Below, one piece after another: positions 24,426 through 31,294 of a DNA stretch of 32,073 nucleotides. Position numbers and translations under genes: made by a program. Below the pieces are notes generated by a model. That model was not told the origin of the DNA and did not search any database. It saw only the letters and a program-made list of their open reading frames with translations. Within the stretch, counting starts at the first letter, position 1; each line of letters opens with the position of its first letter. This DNA comes from a virus: IMG/VR virus record IMGVR_UViG_3300010354_000340, positions 1 to 32,073 of that record. The stretch is one strand, 5' to 3'.

Positions 24426-24641
24426 ATGAATGTACAAGATTTAGAAAACTTCGTTCATAACGAAGACGAAGTAGATATCGAGGATGGAGATTTTGGTATA
24501 ATAATTACACCAGATGGAAAACTTAAAATGTTGTTAATGCCGGATGATTTAGATGGCCCAGACGAAGTACCGGATATACTAGCAAAAATAGTAAGCTTGT
24601 TTGAAAACAACAATTTAGGTTCAGTTAGAACTCTTCATTAA
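24426..24641 (+). CDS. Small acidic protein
   Basis: 71 residues, very acidic (many D and E, for example NEDEVDIEDGDFG), with a beta hairpin FGIIITPDGKLKMLLMPDD and a short helix (VPDILAKIVSLF). I recall similar short acidic proteins in cyanophages. A strong AAAGGAG precedes the ATG. It shares the late transcript of the PAAR gene and ends at the bidirectional terminator. Possible roles are a chaperone or an inhibitor; none is shown. Confidence 0.7.
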   Translation: MNVQDLENFVHNEDEVDIEDGDFGIIITPDGKLKMLLMPDDLDGPDEVPDILAKIVSLFENNNLGSVRTLH

Positions 24642-24645
24642 AGAA

Positions 24646-24672
24646 AAACCGCCCCGAAGGGCGGTTTGTATT
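24646..24672. terminator. Bidirectional terminator between convergent genes
   Basis: Perfect 9-bp stem AAACCGCCC / GGGCGGTTT. Plus strand loop is CGAA with a following TATTTTT tail; on the minus strand the loop is TTCG and the tail continues as TTTTTC. It serves the acidic gene from the left and the GIY-YIG gene from the right. Confidence 0.9.
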
Positions 24673-24686
24673 TTTATAAATTAGTT

Positions 24687-25013
24687 TTAGAAAGTATTTA
24701 GAATCGGATTGTAAGCACGAATCAACTCGCGTTCGCGAGCATGAGCAGTCAATCGACCACGAACAACTTCTAGTATACCATACACATGAGCTTCAGCACC
24801 ATGCTCACGTAGGCTGCGGCACAAAGCCCAATCTTTGTTTTCAGTCAATGCACGACGCAGATGTTTCTGCATACGGACTTTCAGAGCAGCACGAAGGTTA
24901 CCTGATGCAACAGTGATGCCCACGTACTGTTCTTTGGTTACAGTATTGGTGATCACGTAAACTGCGTGGTTGCAGTCGTTGCGGCGTTTGCGGGTGCTAG
25001 TGCGGCGTTTCAT
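24687..25013 (-). CDS. GIY-YIG-type nuclease, compact
   Basis: 108 residues from the ATG at 25013. A basic start (MKRRTSTRKRR) leads to a GIY-YIG core: AVY at 17-19 and Y30-V-G32, then R47 in KVRMQKH and E94/E96 with YNPILN at the end, which correspond to the catalytic Arg, Glu and Asn of the family. No separate DNA-binding domain exists, so it may be a mini homing-type or repair endonuclease. Base composition is very G+C rich (34 of 60 in 24961-25020) against its neighbours, and it has its own promoter and terminator, marking it as a late-acquired moron gene. Confidence 0.82.
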   Translation of the reverse strand: MKRRTSTRKRRNDCNHAVYVITNTVTKEQYVGITVASGNLRAALKVRMQKHLRRALTENKDWALCRSLREHGAEAHVYGILEVVRGRLTAHARERELIRAYNPILNTF

Positions 25014-25022
25014 AGTGTTAGT

Positions 25023-25051
25023 ATTATAGCAAAGGTCAATATTTAGGTCAA
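25023..25051 (-). promoter_or_regulatory. Sigma70-type promoter for the GIY-YIG gene
   Basis: Read on the minus strand: TTGACC (25051-25046), a 17-nt spacer and TATAAT (25028-25023), preceded by TG (extended -10). The ATG at 25013 is 9 nt after the -10 box, so the leader is only about 3 nt. Confidence 0.82.
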
Positions 25052-25085
25052 CCGAAATTTGTTGTAAAAAAGCCACAAAATTAGG

Positions 25086-25114
25086 TTGACTTTGGCTAAA
25101 AAATACCGTAAAAT
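25086..25114 (+). promoter_or_regulatory. Divergent sigma70-type promoter for the deaminase
   Basis: TTGACT at 25086-25091, a 17-nt spacer and TAAAAT at 25109-25114. Predicted start near 25121, leader about 36 nt without a clear Shine-Dalgarno. It points away from the GIY-YIG promoter, with 34 nt between the two -35 boxes. Confidence 0.65.
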
Positions 25115-25156
25115 CATGTCTTTACACCTCAAAATTTGTTGTTTTTTCGCGACATT

Positions 25157-25462
25157 ATGTCCACGAAACAAAAAATTATTGCTACAGTTTACGATCGCCG
25201 CGGCCGTGTGCTCAGTGTCGGTACCAACAGTTATGAAAAAACTCATCCCCGACAGGCGTTTCTTGCTAAAAAAGTAGGTATGCCCGAACGGCAATATCTT
25301 CATGCCGAAATAAGTGCATTAGTTAAATGTCGCGGGAAGCCCTATCGTATTCATATAGAACGGCGAAATACTCAAGGTCGATTACAATTGGCCAAACCCT
25401 GTCCGATTTGTGAATTAGCTATAAAAGAGGCTGGAGTTAAGTTTGTTGAGTATTCTATATAA
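25157..25462 (+). CDS. Minimal zinc cytidine/dCMP deaminase-like protein
   Basis: 101 residues, short for the family. Zinc motifs are present: H49-A-E51 and P81-C82-P-I-C85, spaced by 30 residues. The family deaminates cytidine, dCMP or bases in nucleic acid; here a role in dUMP supply for thymidylate synthesis is plausible, substrate unknown. Upstream in-frame TTG at 25136 is possible, but the ATG at 25157 gives the natural MSTKQK start. It is transcribed away from the GIY-YIG gene; the sigma70/late promoter of HSP20 begins right after its stop. Confidence 0.82.
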   Translation: MSTKQKIIATVYDRRGRVLSVGTNSYEKTHPRQAFLAKKVGMPERQYLHAEISALVKCRGKPYRIHIERRNTQGRLQLAKPCPICELAIKEAGVKFVEYSI

Positions 25463-25494
25463 TTGACAAACTCAATGATATTTTGTATAAATAT
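25463..25494 (+). promoter_or_regulatory. Overlapping sigma70 and T4-type late promoter
   Basis: TTGACA at 25463-25468 and TATAAA at 25486-25491 with a 17-nt spacer form a sigma70-type promoter. The same -10 lies inside GTATAAATAT (25485-25494), the late-promoter 10-mer found twice elsewhere. It would allow both early and late expression of HSP20. Confidence 0.75.
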
Positions 25495-25556
25495 ATTTGT
25501 ATGCAATGCCTACTCAGGGTTCATACATTGTCATTCGCTTAATAAAGGAGAAAAAA

Positions 25557-25994
25557 ATGACACGATTAACAACTCTCGATCTCGCACCTTTCACTCGTCA
25601 CTCAGTTGGATTTGATCGACTATTTGAGCAAATGGATCGACATTTTGCTAACAGTGCAGGAAATGGATATCCTCCATATAATATCGTTCAACTTAACGAA
25701 GATGAGTACTTGATTACTTTAGCAGTTGCTGGGTTCTCAATGAAAGACCTAGAGATCACTAAAGATGGCAATATTCTAAACGTCGAAGGAGAGATCCAAA
25801 AATCCGAGGAGGATTCTGTAAACTATCTACACAAAGGTATTGCAGGACGTAATTTTCGTCGTCAATTTACACTAGCTGATTATGTAGAGGTAGAAAAGGC
25901 GACCCTGGATCTTGGGATGTTACATATTCATCTTAAGCGTTATATTCCAGAAGAAAAACAACCGAAGAAAATTGCTATTACATTAGGTAATTAA
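25557..25994 (+). CDS. hsp20: Small heat-shock protein, HSP20 family
   Basis: 145 residues. The alpha-crystallin domain covers about 38-130 (YNIVQLNEDEYLITLAVAGF, NILNVEGEI, IAGRNFRRQFTLADYVEVEKATLDLGMLHIHL), with the GMLHIHL strand typical of the family and a short C-terminal tail. It keeps aggregation-prone proteins folded; HSP20 is common in T4-like cyanophages. A strong AAAGGAG precedes the ATG at 25557; a longer reading from upstream lacks an RBS. Controlled by the overlapping early/late promoter, and followed by a terminator. Confidence 0.92.
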   Translation: MTRLTTLDLAPFTRHSVGFDRLFEQMDRHFANSAGNGYPPYNIVQLNEDEYLITLAVAGFSMKDLEITKDGNILNVEGEIQKSEEDSVNYLHKGIAGRNFRRQFTLADYVEVEKATLDLGMLHIHLKRYIPEEKQPKKIAITLGN

Positions 25995-26001
25995 ATAACC
26001 C

Positions 26002-26029
26002 GGGGTTGGGGATTTCCTCAACCCCTTTT
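26002..26029 (+). terminator. Rho-independent terminator after HSP20
   Basis: Stem GGGGTTGGGG / CCTCAACCCC (10 bp with one G-T pair) around ATTT, then TTTTA. It separates the HSP20 unit from the clpS unit. Confidence 0.8.
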
Positions 26030-26043
26030 ATATAGAGACAATA

Positions 26044-26370
26044 ATGACCGACGAAATTGATGTTCCAGTAAAAATTGATGACGCAGTAAAAACTAAAATT
26101 AAAACTCATATTAAAGAACCTCCTAAGTATAAAGTAATTTTTGTCAACGATGACAAAACTACTATGGAATTTGTTGTAGAAAGTTTAATGGAATACTTTA
26201 ACTATAACGAGTCAGACGCAGTTAATAAAACTCAAGAAATTCACGAAGAAGGCAGTAGTGTTGTGGCTATCTACAGTTATGAAATTGCCGAACAAAAGGG
26301 TATCGAAGTGACATTAGCAGCAAGAAGTCAAGGATATCCATTACAAATTCGAATTGAGGCTGAAGAATGA
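26044..26370 (+). CDS. clpS: ClpS-like protease adaptor
   Basis: 108 residues. ClpS delivers N-degron substrates to ClpA-type AAA+ proteases and blocks others. The core YKVIFVNDDKTTMEFV has the N-degron pocket residues N35, D36, D37 and the gatekeeper M41; H67 in EIHEEG also matches. The tail (ARSQGYPLQIRIEAE) matches the ClpS end. The first 27 residues form the flexible arm that contacts the ClpA N-domain. All key residues are kept, so it should be active on the host protease. It starts after the HSP20 terminator and is coupled to the next gene by ATGA. A weak GAGA precedes the ATG. Confidence 0.9.
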   Translation: MTDEIDVPVKIDDAVKTKIKTHIKEPPKYKVIFVNDDKTTMEFVVESLMEYFNYNESDAVNKTQEIHEEGSSVVAIYSYEIAEQKGIEVTLAARSQGYPLQIRIEAEE

Positions 26371-26822
26371 TTTTCGACCATTTAAAAACTTTGCAAGGCA
26401 AAGAAATAGGATTCACATGTAGCAGTTTCGATTTATTGCATGCCGGGCATGTGGCTATGTTAGCCGAAGCACGTAGTTATTGTGATTATCTAATTGCCGG
26501 ATTACAAATCGATCCAACGATTGATCGACCAGAGAAAAATTTTCCTGTACAAAGTATCGTTGAACGACAAATTCAATTAGCCGGTGTTCGTTATGTTGAC
26601 GAAATTATTGTGTATAATACTGAGAGAGATTTAGAAAATTTGTTAAAAATTCTTCCTATTACGATGCGTATTTTAGGTGTTGAATATCGAGAAAAAGAAT
26701 TTACCGGTAAACAACTTTGTATCGATAGAGGAATTAAAATTCAATTTAATTCAAGAGAACATGATTATAGTACTTCTGAATTAAGAAAACGTATCGCTAC
26801 ACTAGACAAAGATACAGAATAA
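26367..26822 (+). CDS. Cytidylyltransferase-type nucleotidyltransferase
   Basis: 151 residues of the HxGH superfamily (glycerol-3-phosphate or similar cytidylyltransferases, or adenylyltransferases). Visible: FDLLHAGHVAML with H25-A-G-H28 and the YSTSELRKRI (about 134-143) motif that positions the nucleotide phosphate. Substrate cannot be told from the sequence; a sugar- or lipid-head activation role fits the UDP-glucuronate decarboxylase downstream. It overlaps clpS by 4 nt (ATGA). Confidence 0.8.
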   Translation: MIFDHLKTLQGKEIGFTCSSFDLLHAGHVAMLAEARSYCDYLIAGLQIDPTIDRPEKNFPVQSIVERQIQLAGVRYVDEIIVYNTERDLENLLKILPITMRILGVEYREKEFTGKQLCIDRGIKIQFNSREHDYSTSELRKRIATLDKDTE

Positions 26823-26827
26823 AATTT

Positions 26828-27385
26828 ATGCAAGCAGTTATGATCGACCTGGAGACACTGAGTGTTACTCCAGAAAGTGTAATTCTCACCTTAGCAGCAG
26901 TTAAATTCAATCCTCACAATACGGTTGGTGTCACTGATAAATTATATCATAAACTTGATGTAGATGAACAAATACAATCCGGTAGAGAAATAAATGACGA
27001 TACCCTTGCTTGGTGGTCGCGTCAGCCTGCAGAAGTGTATAACGATGCAATGACAGAGCATGATCGTATATCGGTTGAGAAAAGTTTACAAGAATTAACT
27101 AAGTTTTTGGTCGGTGTTAACGATATTTGGTGTCAGGGCCCGGTATTTGATATCGTTATATTGGAGAATATATACAGACAACATCAAATGCATTTTCCTT
27201 GGCAATATTGGCAAATCAAAGATAGTAGAACATTATTTGGTTTTTTAAACTTTGATCCAAGAAAAGAAATACGATCAAGGGATTCTAAGGCTCATCATAA
27301 TGCCTTAGATGATGCTATCACTCAGGCAATGGCAGTGCAACAATGCTATAAAAAATTAAAAAATAGTAACATTTCGAACGGATGA
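26828..27385 (+). CDS. dexA: DEDDh 3'-5' exonuclease, DexA-like
   Basis: 185 residues (T4 DexA 227). RNase T/oligoribonuclease-like fold with the ExoI motif MIDLETLSV (D and E at residues 7 and 9), the ExoII-region WCQGPVFDIVILENIY (D near 108) and the ExoIII HHNALDDAITQ (H and D near 157-162). A WWSRQPAEV segment resembles the T4 DexA WW..Q motif. It degrades single-stranded DNA, RNA or oligonucleotide ends. It follows the cytidylyltransferase by 5 nt and has no clear RBS. Confidence 0.82.
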   Translation: MQAVMIDLETLSVTPESVILTLAAVKFNPHNTVGVTDKLYHKLDVDEQIQSGREINDDTLAWWSRQPAEVYNDAMTEHDRISVEKSLQELTKFLVGVNDIWCQGPVFDIVILENIYRQHQMHFPWQYWQIKDSRTLFGFLNFDPRKEIRSRDSKAHHNALDDAITQAMAVQQCYKKLKNSNISNG

Positions 27386-27394
27386 ATTCGTCGG

Positions 27395-27409
27395 CTATTT
27401 AATAAATAG
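27395..27409. repeat. Perfect 15-bp palindrome in an intergenic gap
   Basis: CTATTTA-A-TAAATAG reads the same on both strands around a central A. It contains AATAAATA, one mismatch from the late box, and lies 7 nt before the ATG at 27417. It could be an operator or a late promoter variant; chance in AT-rich sequence is possible. Confidence 0.45.
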
Positions 27410-27416
27410 TTTTACG

Positions 27417-28133
27417 ATGAATAATTTTGACTGTTATAACAGAGTTTTAATTTCAGCATTTGCTGCTAGTAACAAACAAAAAGAGTTTATAACTCGTAAA
27501 TATCAACTTTTACACGAAGTATACAACTATCACAGTATAAATCCTAAATCGGAATTATATCTAGGATTTAATCCGGCTATGATTTATAATTCTTCTTCCA
27601 AATCTTATGTATATGGTATTGACCCACAGGATTTTATTTACTTAAAAAATCATAACAATTCTTTAATAAGAATTGATAGTTTGGACCAATTACCATCAGC
27701 AGTTGATTCGATCATCAGTGGCGACGAATTTTTTACTTTTATGGATCACGAAACAGAACAGAGATCTTTTTTATCTGAATGTAGAAAATATGTTTCCCGT
27801 ATAGTAGTAACAACTCTAAGAGATTACAAAAATCAAGATTTCAAAGATAAAGAATTTAGTTTTCCCTCAATAATCGATCATAATGGACCTAAAATTTATT
27901 TAGAATATCACAATCATGACGGCAAATTAAAAAACCAATGGGCAACTAACATCTACGAAATCAATGGGACAAATTTAACTATACACGGACCATTTGATCG
28001 CAAAGCAGTTTACTTTAAACAATTAGCTAAATTTACTAACGATGCTGGATTTAGCGATTTTGTTGTTCATAAAAACCTCATGTATAAAAGCATAATTCGT
28101 AAAAATTACGAACATGTAATCAGTTTCAGTTAA
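27417..28133 (+). CDS. Hypothetical protein
   Basis: 238 residues. Not recognised. Mixed alpha/beta with [12 protein letters not shown] (46-60), [10 protein letters not shown] and [12 protein letters not shown] stretches; the hydrophobic strand followed by acidic loops recalls a Rossmann-like fold but no SAM or nucleotide motif is present. It follows the palindrome by 7 nt with no Shine-Dalgarno. The next gene (UXS) starts 25 nt later and may be co-transcribed. Confidence 0.68.
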   Translation: MNNFDCYNRVLISAFAASNKQKEFITRKYQLLHEVYNYHSINPKSELYLGFNPAMIYNSSSKSYVYGIDPQDFIYLKNHNNSLIRIDSLDQLPSAVDSIISGDEFFTFMDHETEQRSFLSECRKYVSRIVVTTLRDYKNQDFKDKEFSFPSIIDHNGPKIYLEYHNHDGKLKNQWATNIYEINGTNLTIHGPFDRKAVYFKQLAKFTNDAGFSDFVVHKNLMYKSIIRKNYEHVISFS

Positions 28134-28158
28134 ATACTTCATCTTAATTCAATATAAA

Positions 28159-29091
28159 ATGAAAAAAATTCTAGTCACCGGCGGTGCCGGGTTTTTGGGT
28201 AGCCATCTTTGCGATCGTTTAGTTCAACAAGGGCATCATGTTCTCTGTATGGATAATTATTTCACTGGAACGAAAAAAAATATACAGCATCTATTAGATC
28301 ATAAAAATTTTGAAATTTTACGTCAAGATGTTTGTTTTCCGGTCTTTGTTGAAGTGGATGAAATTTATAATCTTGCCTGCCCCGCTAGTCCAGTTCATTA
28401 TCAACACGATCCAATTCAAACTGTAAAAACCAGTGTACTTGGAGCCTACAACATGTTAGGGTTAGCTAAAAGAACTGGAGCAAAAGTATTACAAACTAGT
28501 ACTAGTGAAGTGTATGGTGATCCAACAGTTCATCCTCAATCTGAAGAATATTGGGGAAATGTTAATCCTATAGGTCCTCGTAGTTGTTATGATGAGGGTA
28601 AACGTGCCGCAGAGACATTGTTTTTTGATTACCATAGACAACACAAAGTAAGAATTAAAGTAGCAAGAATTTTCAATACCTATGGTCCTAGAATGGCATT
28701 AAATGATGGTAGAGTAGTTAGTAATTTTGTTGTTCAAGCATTGACCGGACAAGATATTACTGTATATGGCGAAGGACTTCAGACTCGAAGTTTTTGTTAT
28801 GTAGACGACCAAATTGATGGATTGATGAGATTAATGAATTCAGATGATTCAGTTACCGGTCCTATCAATATCGGTAATCCAGAAGAATTCACTATGATTA
28901 AATTAGCTCAACAGGTAATCGAGCTTACCGGTAGTAAATCTCAAATCATTCATTTGGATTTGCCTAAAGATGATCCTCGTCAAAGACGGCCCGATATTAC
29001 ACGAGCACAAACTATATTAAATTGGCAACCCACTGTGGATTTGGATACTGGATTAGTTAAAACTATTGACTATTTTAAAAGTATCTTGTAA
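28159..29091 (+). CDS. UDP-glucuronate decarboxylase-like SDR enzyme
   Basis: 310 residues, extended short-chain dehydrogenase/reductase. GGAGFLG (G8xxG11xxG14) binds NAD; the catalytic set is T115-S116-E117 and Y144-x3-K148. The stretch [20 protein letters not shown] is the signature of UDP-xylose synthase (UXS), which makes UDP-xylose from UDP-glucuronate. Length is close to the soluble bacterial enzymes. In phages such genes modify host surface glycans or phage DNA, so the role here is open. It has no clear Shine-Dalgarno; AT-rich spacer precedes the ATG. Confidence 0.85.
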   Translation: MKKILVTGGAGFLGSHLCDRLVQQGHHVLCMDNYFTGTKKNIQHLLDHKNFEILRQDVCFPVFVEVDEIYNLACPASPVHYQHDPIQTVKTSVLGAYNMLGLAKRTGAKVLQTSTSEVYGDPTVHPQSEEYWGNVNPIGPRSCYDEGKRAAETLFFDYHRQHKVRIKVARIFNTYGPRMALNDGRVVSNFVVQALTGQDITVYGEGLQTRSFCYVDDQIDGLMRLMNSDDSVTGPINIGNPEEFTMIKLAQQVIELTGSKSQIIHLDLPKDDPRQRRPDITRAQTILNWQPTVDLDTGLVKTIDYFKSIL

Positions 29092-29094
29092 AAT
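29066..29094 (+). promoter_or_regulatory. Sigma70-type promoter giving a leaderless mRNA
   Basis: TTGACT at 29066-29071, a 17-nt spacer and TAAAAT at 29089-29094. The ATG at 29101 is 7 nt after the -10 box. It lies over the end of the UXS-like gene. An alternative TATAAT at 29094-29099 would have a 22-nt spacer and is less likely. Confidence 0.6.
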
Positions 29095-29100
29095 ATAATT

Positions 29101-29325
29101 ATGAATGATATTGAAATCGTTATTCAAGAGAGTACCCCTCAACCGGTACTAACTGTGACAACGGACCGAAATATTACATTTAATATCGAAGGTGAAGAAT
29201 ATCTTCGAATTTCAGAAACAGGATTTTTTGTTCGCGGTGAGCAGATCGCACCCGATAGTAAAGAAGCCGAACAAGTTTATAACGCATTCAAACAATGGTT
29301 AGTATGGTCACACCTCGTAAAATAG
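29101..29325 (+). CDS. Small conserved phage protein
   Basis: 74 residues with a beta-hairpin pattern (VLTVTTDRNITFNIEGEEYLRISETG) and GFFVRGEQIA before a C-terminal helix (AYNAFKQWLVW). I recall proteins of this type in cyanophages, of unknown role and found near structural genes. It has its own predicted leaderless start and overlaps the next gene. Confidence 0.68.
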   Translation: MNDIEIVIQESTPQPVLTVTTDRNITFNIEGEEYLRISETGFFVRGEQIAPDSKEAEQVYNAFKQWLVWSHLVK

Positions 29326-29576
29326 TCTTAAAGTTTCGTCCACAAGACCGCAATCGTCGTCGTTGGTTAAAATGGCATCGCGAATCCGGCGAATACTATG
29401 GGTTATACAATTGGCAACAAAACTACAGTGAACGAATGTGGCGTAAAATGAAATGGCCTGGTTACTATAGAATAGGTCATCATTTACAATATTTGGCTCA
29501 ACATGCTCCACGAAATATTCGTGTAAAATGGTTGCCGGCTTGGCGTCGTTTTGTTAAACAATATCGCAAATACTAA
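29304..29576 (+). CDS. Small very basic protein
   Basis: 90 residues from the ATG at 29304 (an earlier ATG at 29295 adds three residues). Rich in R, K and W: DRNRRRWLKWHRESGEY and MWRKMKWPGYYRIGHH. Predicted helical and positively charged, so nucleic-acid binding is likely by composition. It overlaps the end of the preceding gene by 22 nt, and the GIY-YIG-like gene starts 15 nt after its stop. No function assigned. Confidence 0.62.
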   Translation: MVTPRKIVLKFRPQDRNRRRWLKWHRESGEYYGLYNWQQNYSERMWRKMKWPGYYRIGHHLQYLAQHAPRNIRVKWLPAWRRFVKQYRKY

Positions 29577-29591
29577 TTTTTGGAATAACTC

Positions 29592-30095
29592 ATGTTTATT
29601 CACGATATGAAAGACGTCGGTTGGGAAAAAGTCTGCGATGTAAGAACAACTTATTATGGTAATTATTGGTATTATGTTAATATCAATAAAGACATAATGT
29701 TTTCTCCACATCAGAGTTGGATTTATGCTATAACTGATAATGAACAAATTGTAAAAATAGGCGAGAGTGGCAATCCCTTGGGTATTAGATATAAAAGATT
29801 TGATAGTAATTTTCCAGAGTCACAACCACAAATAGGTACAAAATGTAGGCTAGGGCGATATCGTAAAAACGGGGATTCTGATCAAACGATCAGAGAATAT
29901 TTACGTCGAGAAGCTGCAAATAATCAAATAGCAATTTATGCATATAAATGTCCTAATTTTGAAATACCAATATCCATTGGTGGTAAAGAAAAAATAGTAC
30001 AATCTACAATACATAAGCATCTAGAAAAAGTTATTTTAGATTTTATCGCGGAAAAAGACGGTCGTTATCCTTGGTTAAATTGCGGAAGGTATTAA
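29592..30095 (+). CDS. GIY-YIG-like nuclease domain protein
   Basis: 167 residues. Residues 43-66 carry the GIY-YIG pattern in diverged form: W43-I-Y45, then V54-K-I-G57 and ESGNPLGIRYKR, with R66 as the catalytic Arg candidate. A basic helix (GRYRKNGDSDQTIREYLRREAAN) follows and Glu-containing HLEKVILDFIAEK near the end could hold the metal ligand. The first 40 residues are an extra beta-rich region. It is related in fold to, but not close in sequence to, the GIY-YIG gene at 24687. Weak RBS (TTTGGA). Homing, repair or restriction-like functions are possible. Confidence 0.68.
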   Translation: MFIHDMKDVGWEKVCDVRTTYYGNYWYYVNINKDIMFSPHQSWIYAITDNEQIVKIGESGNPLGIRYKRFDSNFPESQPQIGTKCRLGRYRKNGDSDQTIREYLRREAANNQIAIYAYKCPNFEIPISIGGKEKIVQSTIHKHLEKVILDFIAEKDGRYPWLNCGRY

Positions 30096-30107
30096 AAATT
30101 ATCTGAT

Positions 30108-31286
30108 ATGAAAAAAATTGCTATAATTGGGTCTGGCATTACTGGTATTATGGCCGCTTATTATCTGGCTCGTTCAGGCTATCAAGTCGAAGTATATGAA
30201 CAAGAACGACACGCTGCGATGCGAACCAGTTATGCCAATGGAGGACAAATTTCAGTTAGCAACAGCGAAGTTTGGACTACCTGGGGTAATGTTCAAAAAG
30301 GAATCCGGTGGATGTTTACAAAAGATGCTCCTTTATTGATCCGTCCAACCCCAGAAGTGGATAAAGTACGTTGGCTATCCAAATTTCTATTAGAAACCTT
30401 TTTCAAAACTTATGCTCGTAATACCGCAGAAACAATCGAATTGGGGTTAGCCTCAAGGAATCTATATCAAGATATCATTCAAAAAGAAAATATCGAATTT
30501 GATTATAGTCAGTGCGGTATTCTGCATTTTTATCGTGATGCAAAATATTTCAGAAATGCTCAATCAGTGCAGGAACTTTATCGTGCCAATGGCTGCGAAT
30601 GGGAAATTTTAAGGGCTGATCAAATTCAAGACTTGGATCCAGCTTTGAATAATCTTTCTGATACCATTGGTGGAGCATGGACCAAAACCGATTCGGTCGG
30701 CGATATACATAAATTTTGCCATCAATTACAACACGTATTAGAAACTCGATACCAAGTTAAATTTCATTTCGAACACGAAATTGATAAAACGGAATTAAAT
30801 CGGTTGCTTGATAAAAATGATCGTGTTATAATTTCAGCTGGAGTAGGTTCTGCGAAACTAGCAAAACACATTGGCGATCGTTTGGATATATATCCAGTCA
30901 AGGGGTATAGTGTGACTATTACAATAAGGCCAGACCAGATGAATTTAGTTCCAAAGGTTAGTCTACTAGATGATGAAGCAAAAATTGTAACTAGTACATT
31001 AGGGAACAGATTTCGTGTAGCCGGTACCGCCGAACTTGCAGGTGAAAATTATGATATCAGGAGAGATCGTGTCGACCCTTTGTTAAAATGGATACACAAG
31101 AATTTTCCCAAATTGGATACTAGTAACTATTCTAGTTGGGCATGTTTAAGGCCGATGACGCCAAATATGATGCCGATAATTAAAGTCAGTGATAAAAACT
31201 CTAAAGTAATTTATCATACTGGGCACGGGCATCTAGGTTGGACAATTAGTCCAGCAACTGCTGTTCGTTTATTAAATCTAATTTAA
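30108..31286 (+). CDS. dadA: D-amino-acid dehydrogenase-like FAD oxidoreductase
   Basis: 392 residues. The Rossmann start IIGSGITGIMAAYYLARSG (G8xG10xxG13) with E31 binds FAD. DadA-type features: RTSYANGGQISVSNSE, KWMFTKDAPLLIRPTP-like pattern, YPVKGYSVTITI and C-terminal LRPMTPNMMPII ... HTGHGHLGWTISPATA, in order and spacing of the bacterial enzyme. DadA oxidises D-amino acids (mainly D-alanine) to 2-keto acids with a quinone acceptor. Length is slightly below the bacterial form (about 432). Rare in phages: it could use D-alanine released from host peptidoglycan. It starts 12 nt after the GIY-YIG-like gene and ends 8 nt before UvdE. Confidence 0.9.
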   Translation: MKKIAIIGSGITGIMAAYYLARSGYQVEVYEQERHAAMRTSYANGGQISVSNSEVWTTWGNVQKGIRWMFTKDAPLLIRPTPEVDKVRWLSKFLLETFFKTYARNTAETIELGLASRNLYQDIIQKENIEFDYSQCGILHFYRDAKYFRNAQSVQELYRANGCEWEILRADQIQDLDPALNNLSDTIGGAWTKTDSVGDIHKFCHQLQHVLETRYQVKFHFEHEIDKTELNRLLDKNDRVIISAGVGSAKLAKHIGDRLDIYPVKGYSVTITIRPDQMNLVPKVSLLDDEAKIVTSTLGNRFRVAGTAELAGENYDIRRDRVDPLLKWIHKNFPKLDTSNYSSWACLRPMTPNMMPIIKVSDKNSKVIYHTGHGHLGWTISPATAVRLLNLI

Positions 31287-31294
31287 TTTTAAAA

